From NCBI GenBank assembly GCA_022803075.1, contig JAFFTF010000002.1:164090-228089 (forward strand): 64,000 bases of DNA, read 5' to 3'. The position numbers and the translations under genes are program-made. The notes beneath the pieces are model-generated. The model searched no databases. It had not been told where the DNA came from and saw only the letters and a program-made list of their open reading frames with translations. Of this stretch, positions 22,127 through 31,389 are shown piece after piece (positions within the stretch are counted from its first letter, which is position 1; the number at the start of each line of letters is the position of its first letter). This DNA comes from Micrococcales bacterium 31B. Lineage in GTDB: Bacteria > Actinomycetota > Actinomycetes > Actinomycetales > Dermabacteraceae.

Positions 22127-22636
22127 CTACTTCGCGTCAGCCACCGCGTAGTACAGCGCCGTAGCCCACCGCTCCCGCCCCAGGTGCTCCTCCACTCCCT
22201 CGCGGTTGACGTAGGTGGCGAGGCTCGCCGCCACGTCGGCCCCGGTGCATTCATCGAGCAGCTGCTGCGCCTGGTCGGCGAAGGGATCTTCGACGAGAAC
22301 GAACACCTCGCCGGGTTCGAGCAGAAAGTGGGTGCCCATCACCTGCGGGTCGCGGAGGTGCGTTTCGAGCAGACCGCGAGCCGCCGCGACGGCGGGGCTC
22401 GGGTCGAGCAGGTCGAGCATGCGTTCGAAGGCGGCGACGCCCTGGGCGTAGTCGCCGAGTAGCGCGGGCACCTCGGGGTTGTCCCAGATCAGCGAGGGAA
22501 CCACGCGTGGCTCTCCGCTGAGCAGCGCGTTGTAACTGACGGGAATGAGACCGCGGCATTCGGAGATGCCGCTGATGACGGTGACGGTGCCGTCCGCGCC
22601 CAGGTTGGCGGAGTACAGGTAGCTTCTATTGGCCAT
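22127..22636 (-). CDS. Uncharacterised cytoplasmic protein starting MANRSYLY
   Basis: A 169-residue soluble protein with no signal peptide or membrane segment. The N-terminus MANRSYLYSAN recurs, as far as I recall, in a family of unknown function in diverse bacteria. A region with a P-x-L-I-W-D segment and an acidic LLEPGEVFVLVEDPF follows. No catalytic motif is recognised. It is convergent with the MBL gene and separated from the terC-type gene by a terminator, so it is probably monocistronic. Confidence 0.6.
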   Translation of the reverse strand: MANRSYLYSANLGADGTVTVISGISECRGLIPVSYNALLSGEPRVVPSLIWDNPEVPALLGDYAQGVAAFERMLDLLDPSPAVAAARGLLETHLRDPQVMGTHFLLEPGEVFVLVEDPFADQAQQLLDECTGADVAASLATYVNREGVEEHLGRERWATALYYAVADAK

Positions 22637-22726
22637 ACAAGAACTCTAGTGACCCAGAGTCACCGCGCCAACGCGGGCGGTTGGGCAGGTCTGCCCATCG
22701 ACACGCAGCCCGCGCCAGCCACAAAA

Positions 22727-22758
22727 GCCAGGCCCGGACGCGCGCGTCCGGGCCTGGC
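22727..22758 (-). terminator. Terminator hairpin after the TerC-family gene
   Basis: Perfect 14-bp stem GCCAGGCCCGGACG with its complement and a CGCG loop, 15 bases past the stop codon of the TerC-family gene. The stem contains the recurrent CGGACGCGCG motif. Confidence 0.8.
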
Positions 22759-22772
22759 AGCAGATACCGAGC

Positions 22773-23774
22773 TTACTTGCTCTGCTCGAGTTCGGGGGCC
22801 TTCTTGCCGACCGTCAGCGAGAGCACCGTGGTCACCACGAGGATGCCGAGGATCACGCTGAGGGAGAGCCCGATGGAGATCTCGGGCACCGACACGTGCT
22901 GGCCGCCGTTGATGAACGGCAGGTTGTTCTCGTGCAGGGCGTGGAACACGAGCTTCACGCCGATGAACGCGAGAATGGCGCCGAGGCCGTACGAAAGGTA
23001 GACGAGTCGGTCCAGCAGGCCGTCCAGCAGGAAGAACAGCTGGCGCAGGCCCATCAGCGCGAAGGCGTTGGCCGTGAACACGATGTACGGCTCCTGCGTG
23101 AGGCCGAAGATGGCCGGAATCGAGTCGAGCGCGAACAGGATGTCGGTCGAGCCGATGGCCACCATGACGAGCAACATCGGGGTGATGAACCGCTTGCCGT
23201 TGATCTTCGTGGTGAGGCGGTCCGAGTGGTATTCCTCGGTGGTGGGGAAGAACTTGCGGAAGAAGCGGATGGTCGCGTTGTCGGCCGTCTCGTTCTCGTC
23301 GGGGTCATCGTTGTGCTTGAGGTGGTCAACCACGAGCTTGATGGCGGTGTAGACGAGAAAAGCGCCGAACAGGTAGAAGATCCAGGCCCACGCGTTGATG
23401 GCGGCCGCGCCGACCGCGATGAAGATACCGCGCAGCACGAGCGCGATCACGATGCCGACGAGCAGCACCTTTTGCTGGTAGGCGCGGGGCACGTTGAAGC
23501 TCGCCATGATCAGCACGAACACGAAGAGGTTGTCGACGCTCAGCGCCTTCTCGGTGACGAAGCCCGCGAAGTACTGGCCCGCGAAGTTGCCGTCAACGAA
23601 GAACCACATGCCGAAGCCAAAGAGAATGGCCAGGCCGATGTAGAACGCCGACCACCAGGCCGATTCTTTGAAGGTGGGCTCGTGCGGCTTGCGCACGTGA
23701 GCAAAGAAGTCAAAAATGAAGAGGGCAATGATGCCCGCGAAGGTCGCGTACCAGACCCATGCGTGGATTTCCAC
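22773..23774 (-). CDS. TerC-family integral membrane protein, probable manganese exporter
   Basis: A 333-residue membrane protein of the TerC/Alx family with about eight or nine membrane segments. Family motifs are EKALSVDNLFVF, with the conserved acidic pair, and STDILFALDSIPAIFGLTQ. TerC and Alx proteins export manganese. The GTG at 23774 is chosen because GGAAAGGAAAG lies right before it; an ATG 24 bases upstream has no such site. The upstream leader folds as a yybP-ykoY manganese riboswitch, which supports the assignment. It carries its own terminator. Confidence 0.9.
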   Translation of the reverse strand: MEIHAWVWYATFAGIIALFIFDFFAHVRKPHEPTFKESAWWSAFYIGLAILFGFGMWFFVDGNFAGQYFAGFVTEKALSVDNLFVFVLIMASFNVPRAYQQKVLLVGIVIALVLRGIFIAVGAAAINAWAWIFYLFGAFLVYTAIKLVVDHLKHNDDPDENETADNATIRFFRKFFPTTEEYHSDRLTTKINGKRFITPMLLVMVAIGSTDILFALDSIPAIFGLTQEPYIVFTANAFALMGLRQLFFLLDGLLDRLVYLSYGLGAILAFIGVKLVFHALHENNLPFINGGQHVSVPEISIGLSLSVILGILVVTTVLSLTVGKKAPELEQSK

Positions 23775-23820
23775 GGCTTTCCTTTCCGTTATCGCCATCC
23801 CGTTTAGGGGTATGACTAGT

Positions 23821-23926
23821 AACGGAGGTCTCTTCCGCCTTCTGAAGCGAACGCCTGCAATCCCGGCGACGCGGCGGCGCGTCACGTGTTGACGTTATTG
23901 CAGTTAAGGGAATACTCCCCTCCTTA
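23821..23926 (-). promoter_or_regulatory. yybP-ykoY manganese riboswitch in the terC leader
   Basis: Read on the minus strand, AAGGAGGGGAGTA (starting at 23925) is followed by an internal CGTCAACA and ends with GAGACCTCCGTT (to 23821). These match the conserved elements of the Mn2+-sensing aptamer: GGGGAGUA, CGUCAnCA-like and GAGACCU. P1 pairs GGAGG with CCTCC, and a second stem pairs CTGCAAT (from plus 23897-23903) with ATTGCAG (plus 23855-23861). About 46 bases separate it from the start codon, room for translational or transcriptional control. Confidence 0.8.
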
Positions 23927-24113
23927 CAAATCAGGCTACAGCACTCAGGAACGGAAAACGAGCCGGAACCGTTCGTTTTGAGCGAATTCACACCGGACGC
24001 GCGGGCGGCCCGTTGGCAGCGTCGGCCCGAGCGGTGTCGCGCCGCTGGCAGCGCCGCCCCGAGCGGCAGCGCCGCCCCGAGCCGCTGTCGCGCCCCTGGC
24101 AGCGCCGCCCGAC

Positions 24114-26189
24114 CTACGCCTGGCCCTCCACCATGTCGCGCAGCTCTTTCTTGAGGTCGCTGATCTCGTCGCGCAGCCGCGCCGCCAGCTCGAACTGCAG
24201 TTCACCCGCCGCCGTATGCATCTGCTCGGTGAGTTCGGCGATCAGCGTGGCGAGGTCTTTGACCGGCACGCTCGCCTCCGCCACGCGCTGCTTGCCCTGC
24301 TTCGAGCGGCCCGCTCGCTTCACGATGCCCGACTCGAGCAATTCGCTGGTGTCAGCGTCTTCACGCGCGAGCATCGCCGTGACGTCGCTGATCTTCTTGC
24401 GCAGGGGCTGCGGGTCGATGCCGTTGCGCTGGTTGTACTCGATCTGCACGGCCCGCCGGCGATTGGTCTCGTCGATCGCCTGCTCCATGCTGGGCGTGAT
24501 CGTGTCGGCATACATGTGCACCTCGCCCGAGACGTTACGCGCCGCGCGGCCAATCGTCTGAATCAGCGAACGCGTGCTGCGCAGGAAGCCCTCCTTATCG
24601 GCGTCGAGAATCGAAACGAGCGAGACCTCGGGCAGGTCGAGGCCCTCGCGCAGCAGGTTAATGCCGACGAGCACGTCGTATTCGCCCGCGCGCAGCTCGC
24701 TCAGCAGCTCGACCCGGCGCAGCGTGTCGACGTCGGAGTGCAGGTAGCGCACCCGCACCTTGTGTTCGAGCAGGTAATCGGTGAGGTCTTCGGCCATCTT
24801 CTTGGTCAGCGTGGTGACCAGCACGCGCTCGTCGCGCTCCACCCGGGTGCGGATCTGCGCGAGCAGGTCGTCGATCTGACCCCGCACGGGTTTGACGATC
24901 ACCTCGGGGTCGACGAGGCCCGTGGGGCGGATGATCTGCTCGACCACTCCGTCGGCGAGGTTCACCTCGTAGTCGCCCGGGGTGGCCGAGAGGTACACGG
25001 TCTGCCCGATGCGCTCCTTGAACTCGGTGAACGTGAGCGGCCGATTGTCGAGCGCGCTGGGCAGCCGAAAGCCGAAGTCGACCAGGGTGCGCTTGCGCGA
25101 GCGGTCGCCCTCGAACATGGCACCGATCTGCGGCACCGTCACGTGCGACTCGTCGATCACCAGCAGAAAGTCTTCGGGAAAGTAGTCGAGCAGGGTGTTG
25201 GGGGGTGTGCCCTGGTCGCGGCCGTCGAGGTGCCGCGAGTAGTTCTCCACCCCGTTGGTGGTACCCATCTGCGTGAGCATTTCGAGGTCGTGCGTGGTGC
25301 GCATGCGCAGCCGCTGCGCCTCGAGCAGCTTGTTTTGACCCTCGAGCTCGTCGAGCCGCTCGGCCAGCTCGGCCTCGATGCCCGCAATCGCCGCCTCGAG
25401 CCGCTCGGGGCCCGCCACATAGTGCGAGGCCGGGAACACGTGCAGGCGCTGTTCCTCACGAATCACGTCGCCCGTGAGCGGGTGCAGCGTATAGAGCCGA
25501 TCAATCTCGTCTCCAAAGAACTCGATGCGCAGCGCCAGCTCTTCGTACATGGGAATGATCTCGACCGTGTCGCCGCGCACGCGGAACGTGCCGCGCACGA
25601 ACGCGAGATCGTTGCGGTCGTACTGCATACCCACGAACCTCAGCAGCAGTTCGTCGCGCGACAACTGCTGCCCCACCTCCAGCATCACCATGCGGTCGAC
25701 ATACTCTTGCGGAGTACCCAGGCCGTAGATGCACGACACGGAGGCCACCACCACCACGTCGCGGCGCGTCAGCAGCGAGTTGGTGGCCGAGTGCCGCAGC
25801 CGCTCGACCTCGGAGTTGATCGACGAATCTTTCTCGATGTACGTATCGCTCTGCGGCACGTACGCCTCGGGCTGGTAGTAGTCGTAATACGACACGAAGT
25901 ACTCGACGGCATTGTTGGGCAGCAGGCTGCGAAACTCGCTCGCGAGCTGCGCCGCGAGCGTCTTGTTCGGCGCCAACACCAGCGTGGGGCGCTGCAGCTC
26001 TTCGATCAACCAGGCCGTCGTGGCCGACTTGCCGGTGCCGGTCGCGCCGAGCAGCACGACATCGGTCTCGCCGCCGCGGATGCGCTCCGCGAGATCGGCA
26101 ATCGCCTTGGGCTGGTCGCCCGAAGGGGAGTATTCGGAGACGACCTCGAAGGGGTACTCGAGGCGTTGAAGATCAGTCACTGGTCGCAT
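24114..26189 (-). CDS. uvrB: Excinuclease ABC subunit B
   Basis: Central helicase-like subunit of nucleotide excision repair. The 691-residue protein shows Walker A GATGTGKS near residue 49, the beta-hairpin region with [18 protein letters not shown], the DEAD-like [10 protein letters not shown], helicase motif VI with QTIGRAARN, and a C-terminal UVR helix (about residues 640-680) that contacts UvrC. Start and length fit the family. It lies between coaE and the TerC-family gene, as in many actinobacteria. Downstream, 23.99-24.11 kb holds an imperfect GGCAGCGCCGCCCCGAGC-type repeat without a gene. Confidence 0.98.
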   Translation of the reverse strand: MRPVTDLQRLEYPFEVVSEYSPSGDQPKAIADLAERIRGGETDVVLLGATGTGKSATTAWLIEELQRPTLVLAPNKTLAAQLASEFRSLLPNNAVEYFVSYYDYYQPEAYVPQSDTYIEKDSSINSEVERLRHSATNSLLTRRDVVVVASVSCIYGLGTPQEYVDRMVMLEVGQQLSRDELLLRFVGMQYDRNDLAFVRGTFRVRGDTVEIIPMYEELALRIEFFGDEIDRLYTLHPLTGDVIREEQRLHVFPASHYVAGPERLEAAIAGIEAELAERLDELEGQNKLLEAQRLRMRTTHDLEMLTQMGTTNGVENYSRHLDGRDQGTPPNTLLDYFPEDFLLVIDESHVTVPQIGAMFEGDRSRKRTLVDFGFRLPSALDNRPLTFTEFKERIGQTVYLSATPGDYEVNLADGVVEQIIRPTGLVDPEVIVKPVRGQIDDLLAQIRTRVERDERVLVTTLTKKMAEDLTDYLLEHKVRVRYLHSDVDTLRRVELLSELRAGEYDVLVGINLLREGLDLPEVSLVSILDADKEGFLRSTRSLIQTIGRAARNVSGEVHMYADTITPSMEQAIDETNRRRAVQIEYNQRNGIDPQPLRKKISDVTAMLAREDADTSELLESGIVKRAGRSKQGKQRVAEASVPVKDLATLIAELTEQMHTAAGELQFELAARLRDEISDLKKELRDMVEGQA

Positions 26190-26249
26190 GAAACAAACCT
26201 ACGCCGGGTCTCCCAGATTTATGAATCGGCGGGGGCGGGCACGGACAGC

Positions 26250-26285
26250 CGGACGCGCGGGGGTACCGTACCCAGCGCGCGTCCG
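26250..26285 (-). terminator. Long terminator hairpin after the broken surface-protein gene
   Basis: CGGACGCGCG and CGCGCGTCCG form a perfect 10-bp outer stem, and GGGTAC/GTACCC continue it inward, making nearly one uninterrupted hairpin. It lies between the stop of the broken surface-protein gene and the uvrB start. Confidence 0.75.
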
Positions 26286-26304
26286 GTCTCTGCTCGGGAG
26301 CCGA

Positions 26305-27225
26305 TTACTTGCGCCGGCGCCTTGACGCCGCCCTCATGCCGAGCCCCGCGAGCAGGAGGCCGAGACCCGCGCCGAGAGCCGCCCCGATGTCTGCGCCCGT
26401 GCGCGCGAGCCAGGCGGGCAGGTAGACGGTGGGCGTGGGGGTCGGGGTGCCGGCCGCACCGGGCGCGCCAGAACCGCCGTCGGCCGGCGCCGCGGGGGGG
26501 TGCCTCGAGGCTGGCGGCGTCGCTGCTGATCCAGAGGCGCACGGCGACCGAGGTGATGGTCGCGTCGAGGGAATGGCCGGTCCAGGCGAGGGTTGCCGAG
26601 CCGCCCTCGACCGCGGCGTCGAGCTGGCCGTTGCCGTTCCAGTCGATCCACGCGGCGACGGGGGTGCCGTCGGGTGCCGTCGCGTTGATGGTGACGGTGT
26701 ACGTTTCGGTGCAGGCGGCCAGTGGGGGGAACGCGCCGCCGTCAATCAGGTCGGACGCCGCGCTGGCTCCGTTGGCAGCGTCGCGTGCGGTGGGCCGGGT
26801 GGCGGAGAACGGCGTGGGGCGCCGAGGCTCGGGGCGCCGGCGGTGGCGGCGGTGGCGGTGGCGGCGCTGGCGGTGGCGGCGCTGGCAGTGGAGGTGATGG
26901 CGGAGGAAGTGATGGCCGCGGCGGAGCTGGCCGTGAAATCGGTACCGGTCAGAGCGGCCCAGCTGGCGGCGGCGTTGCCGCCGGCGGGCGTGTAGTAGGC
27001 CTGGGCGGCCCCCGGCTGCGTGGACTGCAGTGCGGTAGCGCCAGAGGCGGCGACGCCCAGGAGGGCGAGACCTCCCCAGGCCCGCCGTCGATACGTGGTG
27101 GCGGCACGGCGGCCGTTGTGACTGCGCGGCGTCGCGGGCTGCTGGTGCCCGCTGTCGTGGGGGCTGGGCGGCGCGGAAGCCGCCTGTTTATGCTTGTTGC
27201 GATCCGAATAGCGCTGGGAGGTCAT
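26305..27225 (-). pseudogene. Surface-anchored protein gene broken by frameshifts
   Basis: Three frames carry consecutive parts of one protein. The N-terminal part (27225 to about 26830) has RRRAWGGLALLGVAASG, a signal-peptide-like stretch, and an Ala/Thr/Ser low-complexity region. The middle part, in a second frame (about 26790-26500), reads CTETYTVTINA and AAWIDWNGNGQLDAA, like the GEVED/WIDWNxNG domain of actinobacterial surface proteins. The last part (26490-26305) has a Pro/Thr stretch, LPAWLARTG as an LAxTG-type sorting motif, a hydrophobic helix and a RRRRK tail. The second shift coincides with a seven-G run at 26494-26500. An AGGGGAT ribosome-binding site precedes the start. Sequencing error, phase variation or decay are all possible. 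Confidence 0.75.
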
Positions 27226-27482
27226 GGCGGTATCCCCTTGTTAAATACTGGCGCCCGCGGTCCGATGCGTGGAGCGGCGTCACTTCCGTGGAGCCGTGTT
27301 CCGCCGCAGTCGGCGTCACCAGTAGCTTGACATAGCTACGCTCCGTCACCCTTTTAGTGCAACTACGCACTTTTTTAGTAGCAAACCGTGCATTACTTAC
27401 CAAGTACATGCCGTCTGTATGCATCTCACTCAGGGCAACCCACCGAATCAACCACAGTGAACCGCGAAAATCACGCGATAGC

Positions 27483-28100
27483 TCAGCGCGCGAGTGCCCC
27501 CCACACCTCGGCCACGCGCGAGCGCAACTCCTCGAGCGTGTCCGAATTGTCGATCACAAAATCCGCCACCGCCGCCCGCTCCGCGTCACTGGCCTGCGCC
27601 TTCATCACCGCGAGCGACTTCTCGCGCGACCAGCCGCGCCCCTCCAACCGGGCCAGCCGAGATTCGAGCGTGTTCGTCACGACGATCACGGCTGCATAGT
27701 CCGCCGCCTTCCCCTTTTCGACCAGCAGCGGCGAATCGTGCAGTATCACGGCCCCGTCCCCGTGCCGCTCACGAATCTCCCGCGTGCGGGCGCCGACCAT
27801 GACCTCCACGCGAGAGAGCACGACCTGTTCGAGAAAGGCTCGCTCCGCTGCGTCTGCAAACACGATGCGTCCGAGCGCCTCGCGGTCGACGAAGCCGGCC
27901 GCTCGACAATTGCCCGCCACGACCTCGTCGCCAAAATGATCGAACACCGTCTCAATGGCGAGGCGATCTTCCGCGAGCACGGAGCGCGAGAGAGCATCGA
28001 GGTCAATCACATGCGCGCCGAGCGCCGCGAACTCCGCCGCGGCCGTGGATTTGCCGCTGCCCACGCCGCCCGTGAGGCCAACCGGCCGCCACTCCCCCAT
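27483..28100 (-). CDS. coaE: Dephospho-CoA kinase
   Basis: Phosphorylates dephospho-CoA in the last step of coenzyme A synthesis. The 205-residue P-loop protein has GLTGGVGSGKST at residues 8-19, HVIDLDALSR with the catalytic Asp, and HDSPLLVEKG. It lies between uvrB and rpsA, the usual actinobacterial order, though the aro genes and others are now interposed. The 257 bases downstream (27226-27482) contain no gene; they include the promoter side of the broken surface-protein gene. Confidence 0.95.
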   Translation of the reverse strand: MGEWRPVGLTGGVGSGKSTAAAEFAALGAHVIDLDALSRSVLAEDRLAIETVFDHFGDEVVAGNCRAAGFVDREALGRIVFADAAERAFLEQVVLSRVEVMVGARTREIRERHGDGAVILHDSPLLVEKGKAADYAAVIVVTNTLESRLARLEGRGWSREKSLAVMKAQASDAERAAVADFVIDNSDTLEELRSRVAEVWGALAR

Positions 28101-28229
28101 GGTGACTCCCTTCTCGCACGTAATCGGTACGGACCATGTTACGAAGCGACCGCGCGTCCGCTCTCGGTAGTCCTAGGAAGGATCGTGCGCACCCGGTGCA
28201 TCGCTTCCATGCAGAACAGGCACGCCGCC

Positions 28230-29339
28230 CTACAGCGAAATGGCGCGGCTCGCCGGGGCGTCCGACGCGATCTCCTGGTAGGCCGTGAACAGCAGCGACA
28301 GGTCGGGGCCCTCGAGGCGCGTCGGCCGACCAATAGCGTCAAGCACCACGAATCGCAGCAGGTCACCTCGGGTTTTCTTGTCACGCTTCATGACGTCGAG
28401 CAGCTGGTGCCACTTGTCGCCGCGGTAGGTGACGGGCAGCCCCAGCGACGTCAAGATGTTGCGGTGCCTATCCACATCGGCCTCGCTCAGCTTGCCTTCG
28501 AGGCGCGACAACTCGGCCACGAACATCATGCCGACGCTCACGGCCGCACCGTGCCGCCACTGGTAGCGCTCCACCGTCTCGATGGCATGGGCGAGGGTAT
28601 GCCCGTAGTTCAAGATCTCCCGCAGGCCCGACTCCTTCAGGTCCACGCCCACCACGTCGGCCTTCACCTGAATGCTGCGTACCACCAGCTCCGCGAACTC
28701 GGGGGTGGTCGGGTCCGTGGCCGCAGCCAGGGAGGTCTCCACGATGTCGAGGATACGTGTGTCCCGAATAAAACCGGCCTTGACCACCTCGGCCATGCCC
28801 GCGAGCAGGTCATGGGTGGGCAGGCTGCGCAGCGAATCGAGGTCGCAAACCACGCCCAGGGGCTCGTGGAACGCGCCCACGAGGTTTTTGCCCTCGGCCG
28901 TGTTGATGCCAGTCTTGCCGCCCACCGCCGCGTCGACCATGCCGAGCAGCGTGGTGGGCACGTTGATGAAGCCGATGCCGCGCATCCACGTGGCCGCCGC
29001 AAACCCCGCGAGGTCCGTGGTGGCGCCGCCGCCGATGCCGACGATCAGGTCGCTACGGGTGAACCCCGCCTGGCCGAGCACGCCCCACAGGAACGCCAGC
29101 ACCTGCGCCGTCTTGGCCTCCTCGGCATCGGGAACCTCGGCAACGTAGGCTTCGAGGCCGCGCGCCCGTAGCGCTTCGAGCACCGTCTCTCCGGTCGTGG
29201 CAAGCGCCTTGGGGTGAATCACGAGCACGCGCTGCACCGACTCGGGCACGAGGGCGCCGATCGAATCGAGCAGGCCGCGACCCACGACGACGTCGTAGGG
29301 ATGCGGGCCAGAGACGCGAATTGTGGTGGTGTCAGTCAT
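28230..29339 (-). CDS. aroB: 3-Dehydroquinate synthase
   Basis: Second enzyme of the shikimate pathway, turning DAHP into 3-dehydroquinate with NAD and a divalent metal. The 369-residue protein has the glycine-rich GIGGGATTDLAGFAAATW, PTTLLGMVDAAVGGKTGIN, and the metal-site region LNYGHTLAHAIE. Its start overlaps the end of aroK by 8 bases, so aroC-aroK-aroB is an operon. The 129 bases between it and coaE show no gene. Confidence 0.97.
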   Translation of the reverse strand: MTDTTTIRVSGPHPYDVVVGRGLLDSIGALVPESVQRVLVIHPKALATTGETVLEALRARGLEAYVAEVPDAEEAKTAQVLAFLWGVLGQAGFTRSDLIVGIGGGATTDLAGFAAATWMRGIGFINVPTTLLGMVDAAVGGKTGINTAEGKNLVGAFHEPLGVVCDLDSLRSLPTHDLLAGMAEVVKAGFIRDTRILDIVETSLAAATDPTTPEFAELVVRSIQVKADVVGVDLKESGLREILNYGHTLAHAIETVERYQWRHGAAVSVGMMFVAELSRLEGKLSEADVDRHRNILTSLGLPVTYRGDKWHQLLDVMKRDKKTRGDLLRFVVLDAIGRPTRLEGPDLSLLFTAYQEIASDAPASRAISL

Positions 29340-30048
29340 GGGTGCCTCTCGGGTACTCGTCGTCGCGCGCGGCGCCGAAGACCTCGGCGGGCGTGGGGAT
29401 CAACTTCTCGGCGTCGTCGGCGGGCTCGGGCTCCACTCCGTCGCCGTCTTCAACAAACTCGGGTTCGCGGGGCTCGCGCAGCGCGCGATGGCGAATCTCT
29501 TCGATCACGATGTCGGCGGCCTGCTCGGGCGAGACGGTGTCGGTCAGCACGCGAAACGAGGCGAGGGATTCATAGATCGGACGCCGCGTGCGCATCATTT
29601 CGATCCAGCGCGCCTTGGCGTCCCCCGCGAGCAACGGCCGCGTACCGGCCTTCGAGCCCACCCTCCGCGACGCATGCAGCGCGGAGACGTCGAGAAACAC
29701 GAGCAGGTGATCGCGCAGAATGGCCTGAGTATCGGTCCGCAGGGGAGCCCCGCCGCCGAGGGAGACCACGGTGTTGGGTTGCGCAATCGCATCGCGCACG
29801 GCCTCGTGTTCAAGGTCGCGGAACGTTTGCTCGCCGTCCATCGCAAAAATGTCGGCAATCGTGCGGTTCTCGCGCGACTCCACGAGGTGGTCGGTGTCGA
29901 GCAGTTCGACGCCGAGCTTGCGCGCGACGATCTTGCCGATGGTGGTCTTGCCCGCACCCATGGGCCCCATCAGGATCACGAGGGCGCGATCACTGCTGGG
30001 AACTCGGGGGCACGCGGGCAGTCCGTCCCACGGGTTGTCGTCGGTCAT
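29332..30048 (-). CDS. aroK: Shikimate kinase with acidic C-terminal extension
   Basis: Phosphorylates shikimate with ATP. The 238-residue protein has Walker A GPMGAGKTT near residue 28, the shikimate-site Asp in LLDTDHLVE, FRDLE, and VVSLGGGAPL. The kinase domain ends near residue 195; a 40-odd residue acidic tail (EPREPEFVEDGDGVEPEP) follows, and about 20 residues precede the fold. Typical shikimate kinases are near 170 residues. It starts 4 bases after the aroC stop and overlaps aroB. Confidence 0.95.
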   Translation of the reverse strand: MTDDNPWDGLPACPRVPSSDRALVILMGPMGAGKTTIGKIVARKLGVELLDTDHLVESRENRTIADIFAMDGEQTFRDLEHEAVRDAIAQPNTVVSLGGGAPLRTDTQAILRDHLLVFLDVSALHASRRVGSKAGTRPLLAGDAKARWIEMMRTRRPIYESLASFRVLTDTVSPEQAADIVIEEIRHRALREPREPEFVEDGDGVEPEPADDAEKLIPTPAEVFGAARDDEYPRGTHD

Positions 30049-30052
30049 GCGG

Positions 30053-31237
30053 TTAGCGCAGGGCGTCCGGGATAGCCGCGAGGTAGGTGTCGAGGTTGCG
30101 CTTCGTTTCGGTCACCGAATCGCCGCCAAACTTCTCGATCACGGCCTCGGCGAGGACGATGGCCACCATCGCCTCGGCGACCACCGCGGCGGGCGCCACG
30201 GCGCACACATCGCTGCGCTGATGAATGGCCTTCGCGGCGTTGCCCGTGGTGGTGTCGATGGTGTCGAGAGCGCGGGGTACGGTCGAGATGGGTTTCATCG
30301 CGCCCCGCACCTTGAGCACCTCACCATTGGTCATACCGCCCTCGACCCCGCCGGCCCGGTTGGTGCGGCGCACCAACTGGCCCTGCGCGTTGCGCTCGAT
30401 CTCGTCGTGTGCCTGCGACCCGCGGCGGGCCGCGGTGCGGAAACCGTCGCCGATTTCGACGCCCTTGAACGCCTGAATGCCCATGATCGCGGCGGCGAGT
30501 CGCGCGTCCAAGCGACGGTCGGAATGCACGTACGTGCCGATGCCGGGCGGCAGATGGTAGGCGAGCACCTCGACGACACCACCCAGGGTGTCGCCGTCGC
30601 GGTGGGCGCCGTCGACCTCCTCGACCATGAGCGCGCTCGTGGCCTCGTCGTAACAGCGCAGTGGATCGTTATCGAGCCGCTCCACGTCGTCGAAGGTGGG
30701 CAGGTCGGTGCCCTCCGGCACCTGTACCGAGCCGACCGCGACCGTGTGCGACACCAGCTCAACGCCGGCCACCTGCTGCAAAAACTTCGCGGCGACCACG
30801 CCGAGCGCCACGCGCGTCGCGGTCTCGCGGGCCGAGGCCCGCTCCAGCACGGGGCGAGCCTCGTCGAAGCCGTACTTCGTCATGCCGATGAGGTCTGCGT
30901 GACCGGGGCGCGGCCGCGTCAACTTCTGACCGCGCGCACCCGTCAGTTCACCCTCGATGGGGTCTGCCGACATCACTTCTTGCCACTTGGGCCATTCGGT
31001 GTTGCCGATCTCAATCGCGATGGGACCGCCCTGGCTCACGCCGTGACGAACGCCGCCGACGAGGGTGACCCGGTCTTGCTCGAACTTCATGCGCGCACCG
31101 CGACCATAGCCCAGGCGACGGCGGGCAAGGGCCGCCGCAATGTCGGAGGAGGCAAACTCAACCCCGGCGGGAACGCCCTCGACAATGCCCACCAGGGCCG
31201 GACCATGTGATTCACCTGCAGTAAGCCAACGCAACAT
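30053..31237 (-). CDS. aroC: Chorismate synthase
   Basis: Last enzyme of the shikimate pathway; uses reduced FMN to make chorismate. The 394-residue protein shows [37 protein letters not shown], the [12 protein letters not shown] segment and [12 protein letters not shown]. The ATG at 31237 ([12 protein letters not shown]) is the typical family start; another ATG three codons upstream is possible. It leads the aroC-aroK-aroB operon. Confidence 0.97.
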   Translation of the reverse strand: MLRWLTAGESHGPALVGIVEGVPAGVEFASSDIAAALARRRLGYGRGARMKFEQDRVTLVGGVRHGVSQGGPIAIEIGNTEWPKWQEVMSADPIEGELTGARGQKLTRPRPGHADLIGMTKYGFDEARPVLERASARETATRVALGVVAAKFLQQVAGVELVSHTVAVGSVQVPEGTDLPTFDDVERLDNDPLRCYDEATSALMVEEVDGAHRDGDTLGGVVEVLAYHLPPGIGTYVHSDRRLDARLAAAIMGIQAFKGVEIGDGFRTAARRGSQAHDEIERNAQGQLVRRTNRAGGVEGGMTNGEVLKVRGAMKPISTVPRALDTIDTTTGNAAKAIHQRSDVCAVAPAAVVAEAMVAIVLAEAVIEKFGGDSVTETKRNLDTYLAAIPDALR

Positions 31238-31350
31238 GCTGACCATTGTTTCATGGGGGCGAGATTCGGCCCGCGTGCGCTTACTCTGCGAACGTATCTC
31301 AGGGGGCGTGATCTCCGTCGCCGCCGGCGCCGCCGCCTCACTATGCTAGA

Positions 31351-31362
31351 TAGGTAAACCTA
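31351..31362. promoter_or_regulatory. TAGGT-AA-ACCTA palindrome upstream of the first DedA-like gene
   Basis: A 12-bp palindrome 27 bases before the start codon, within GATAGGTAAACCTAAC, next to a TATGCT sequence that could be a -10 element. It partly matches the DtxR/IdeR metal-regulator consensus TTAGGTTAG-CTAACCTAA but is shorter. Confidence 0.4.
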
Positions 31363-31389
31363 ACTTCGACCCGCGAGAAGGCCACCTGC

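Noticed and set aside
24216-26897. An 893-codon plus-strand open frame opposite uvrB
   Set aside because: It is the antisense shadow of uvrB, rich in Arg/His/Glu/Val typical of reverse-frame GC-rich coding.
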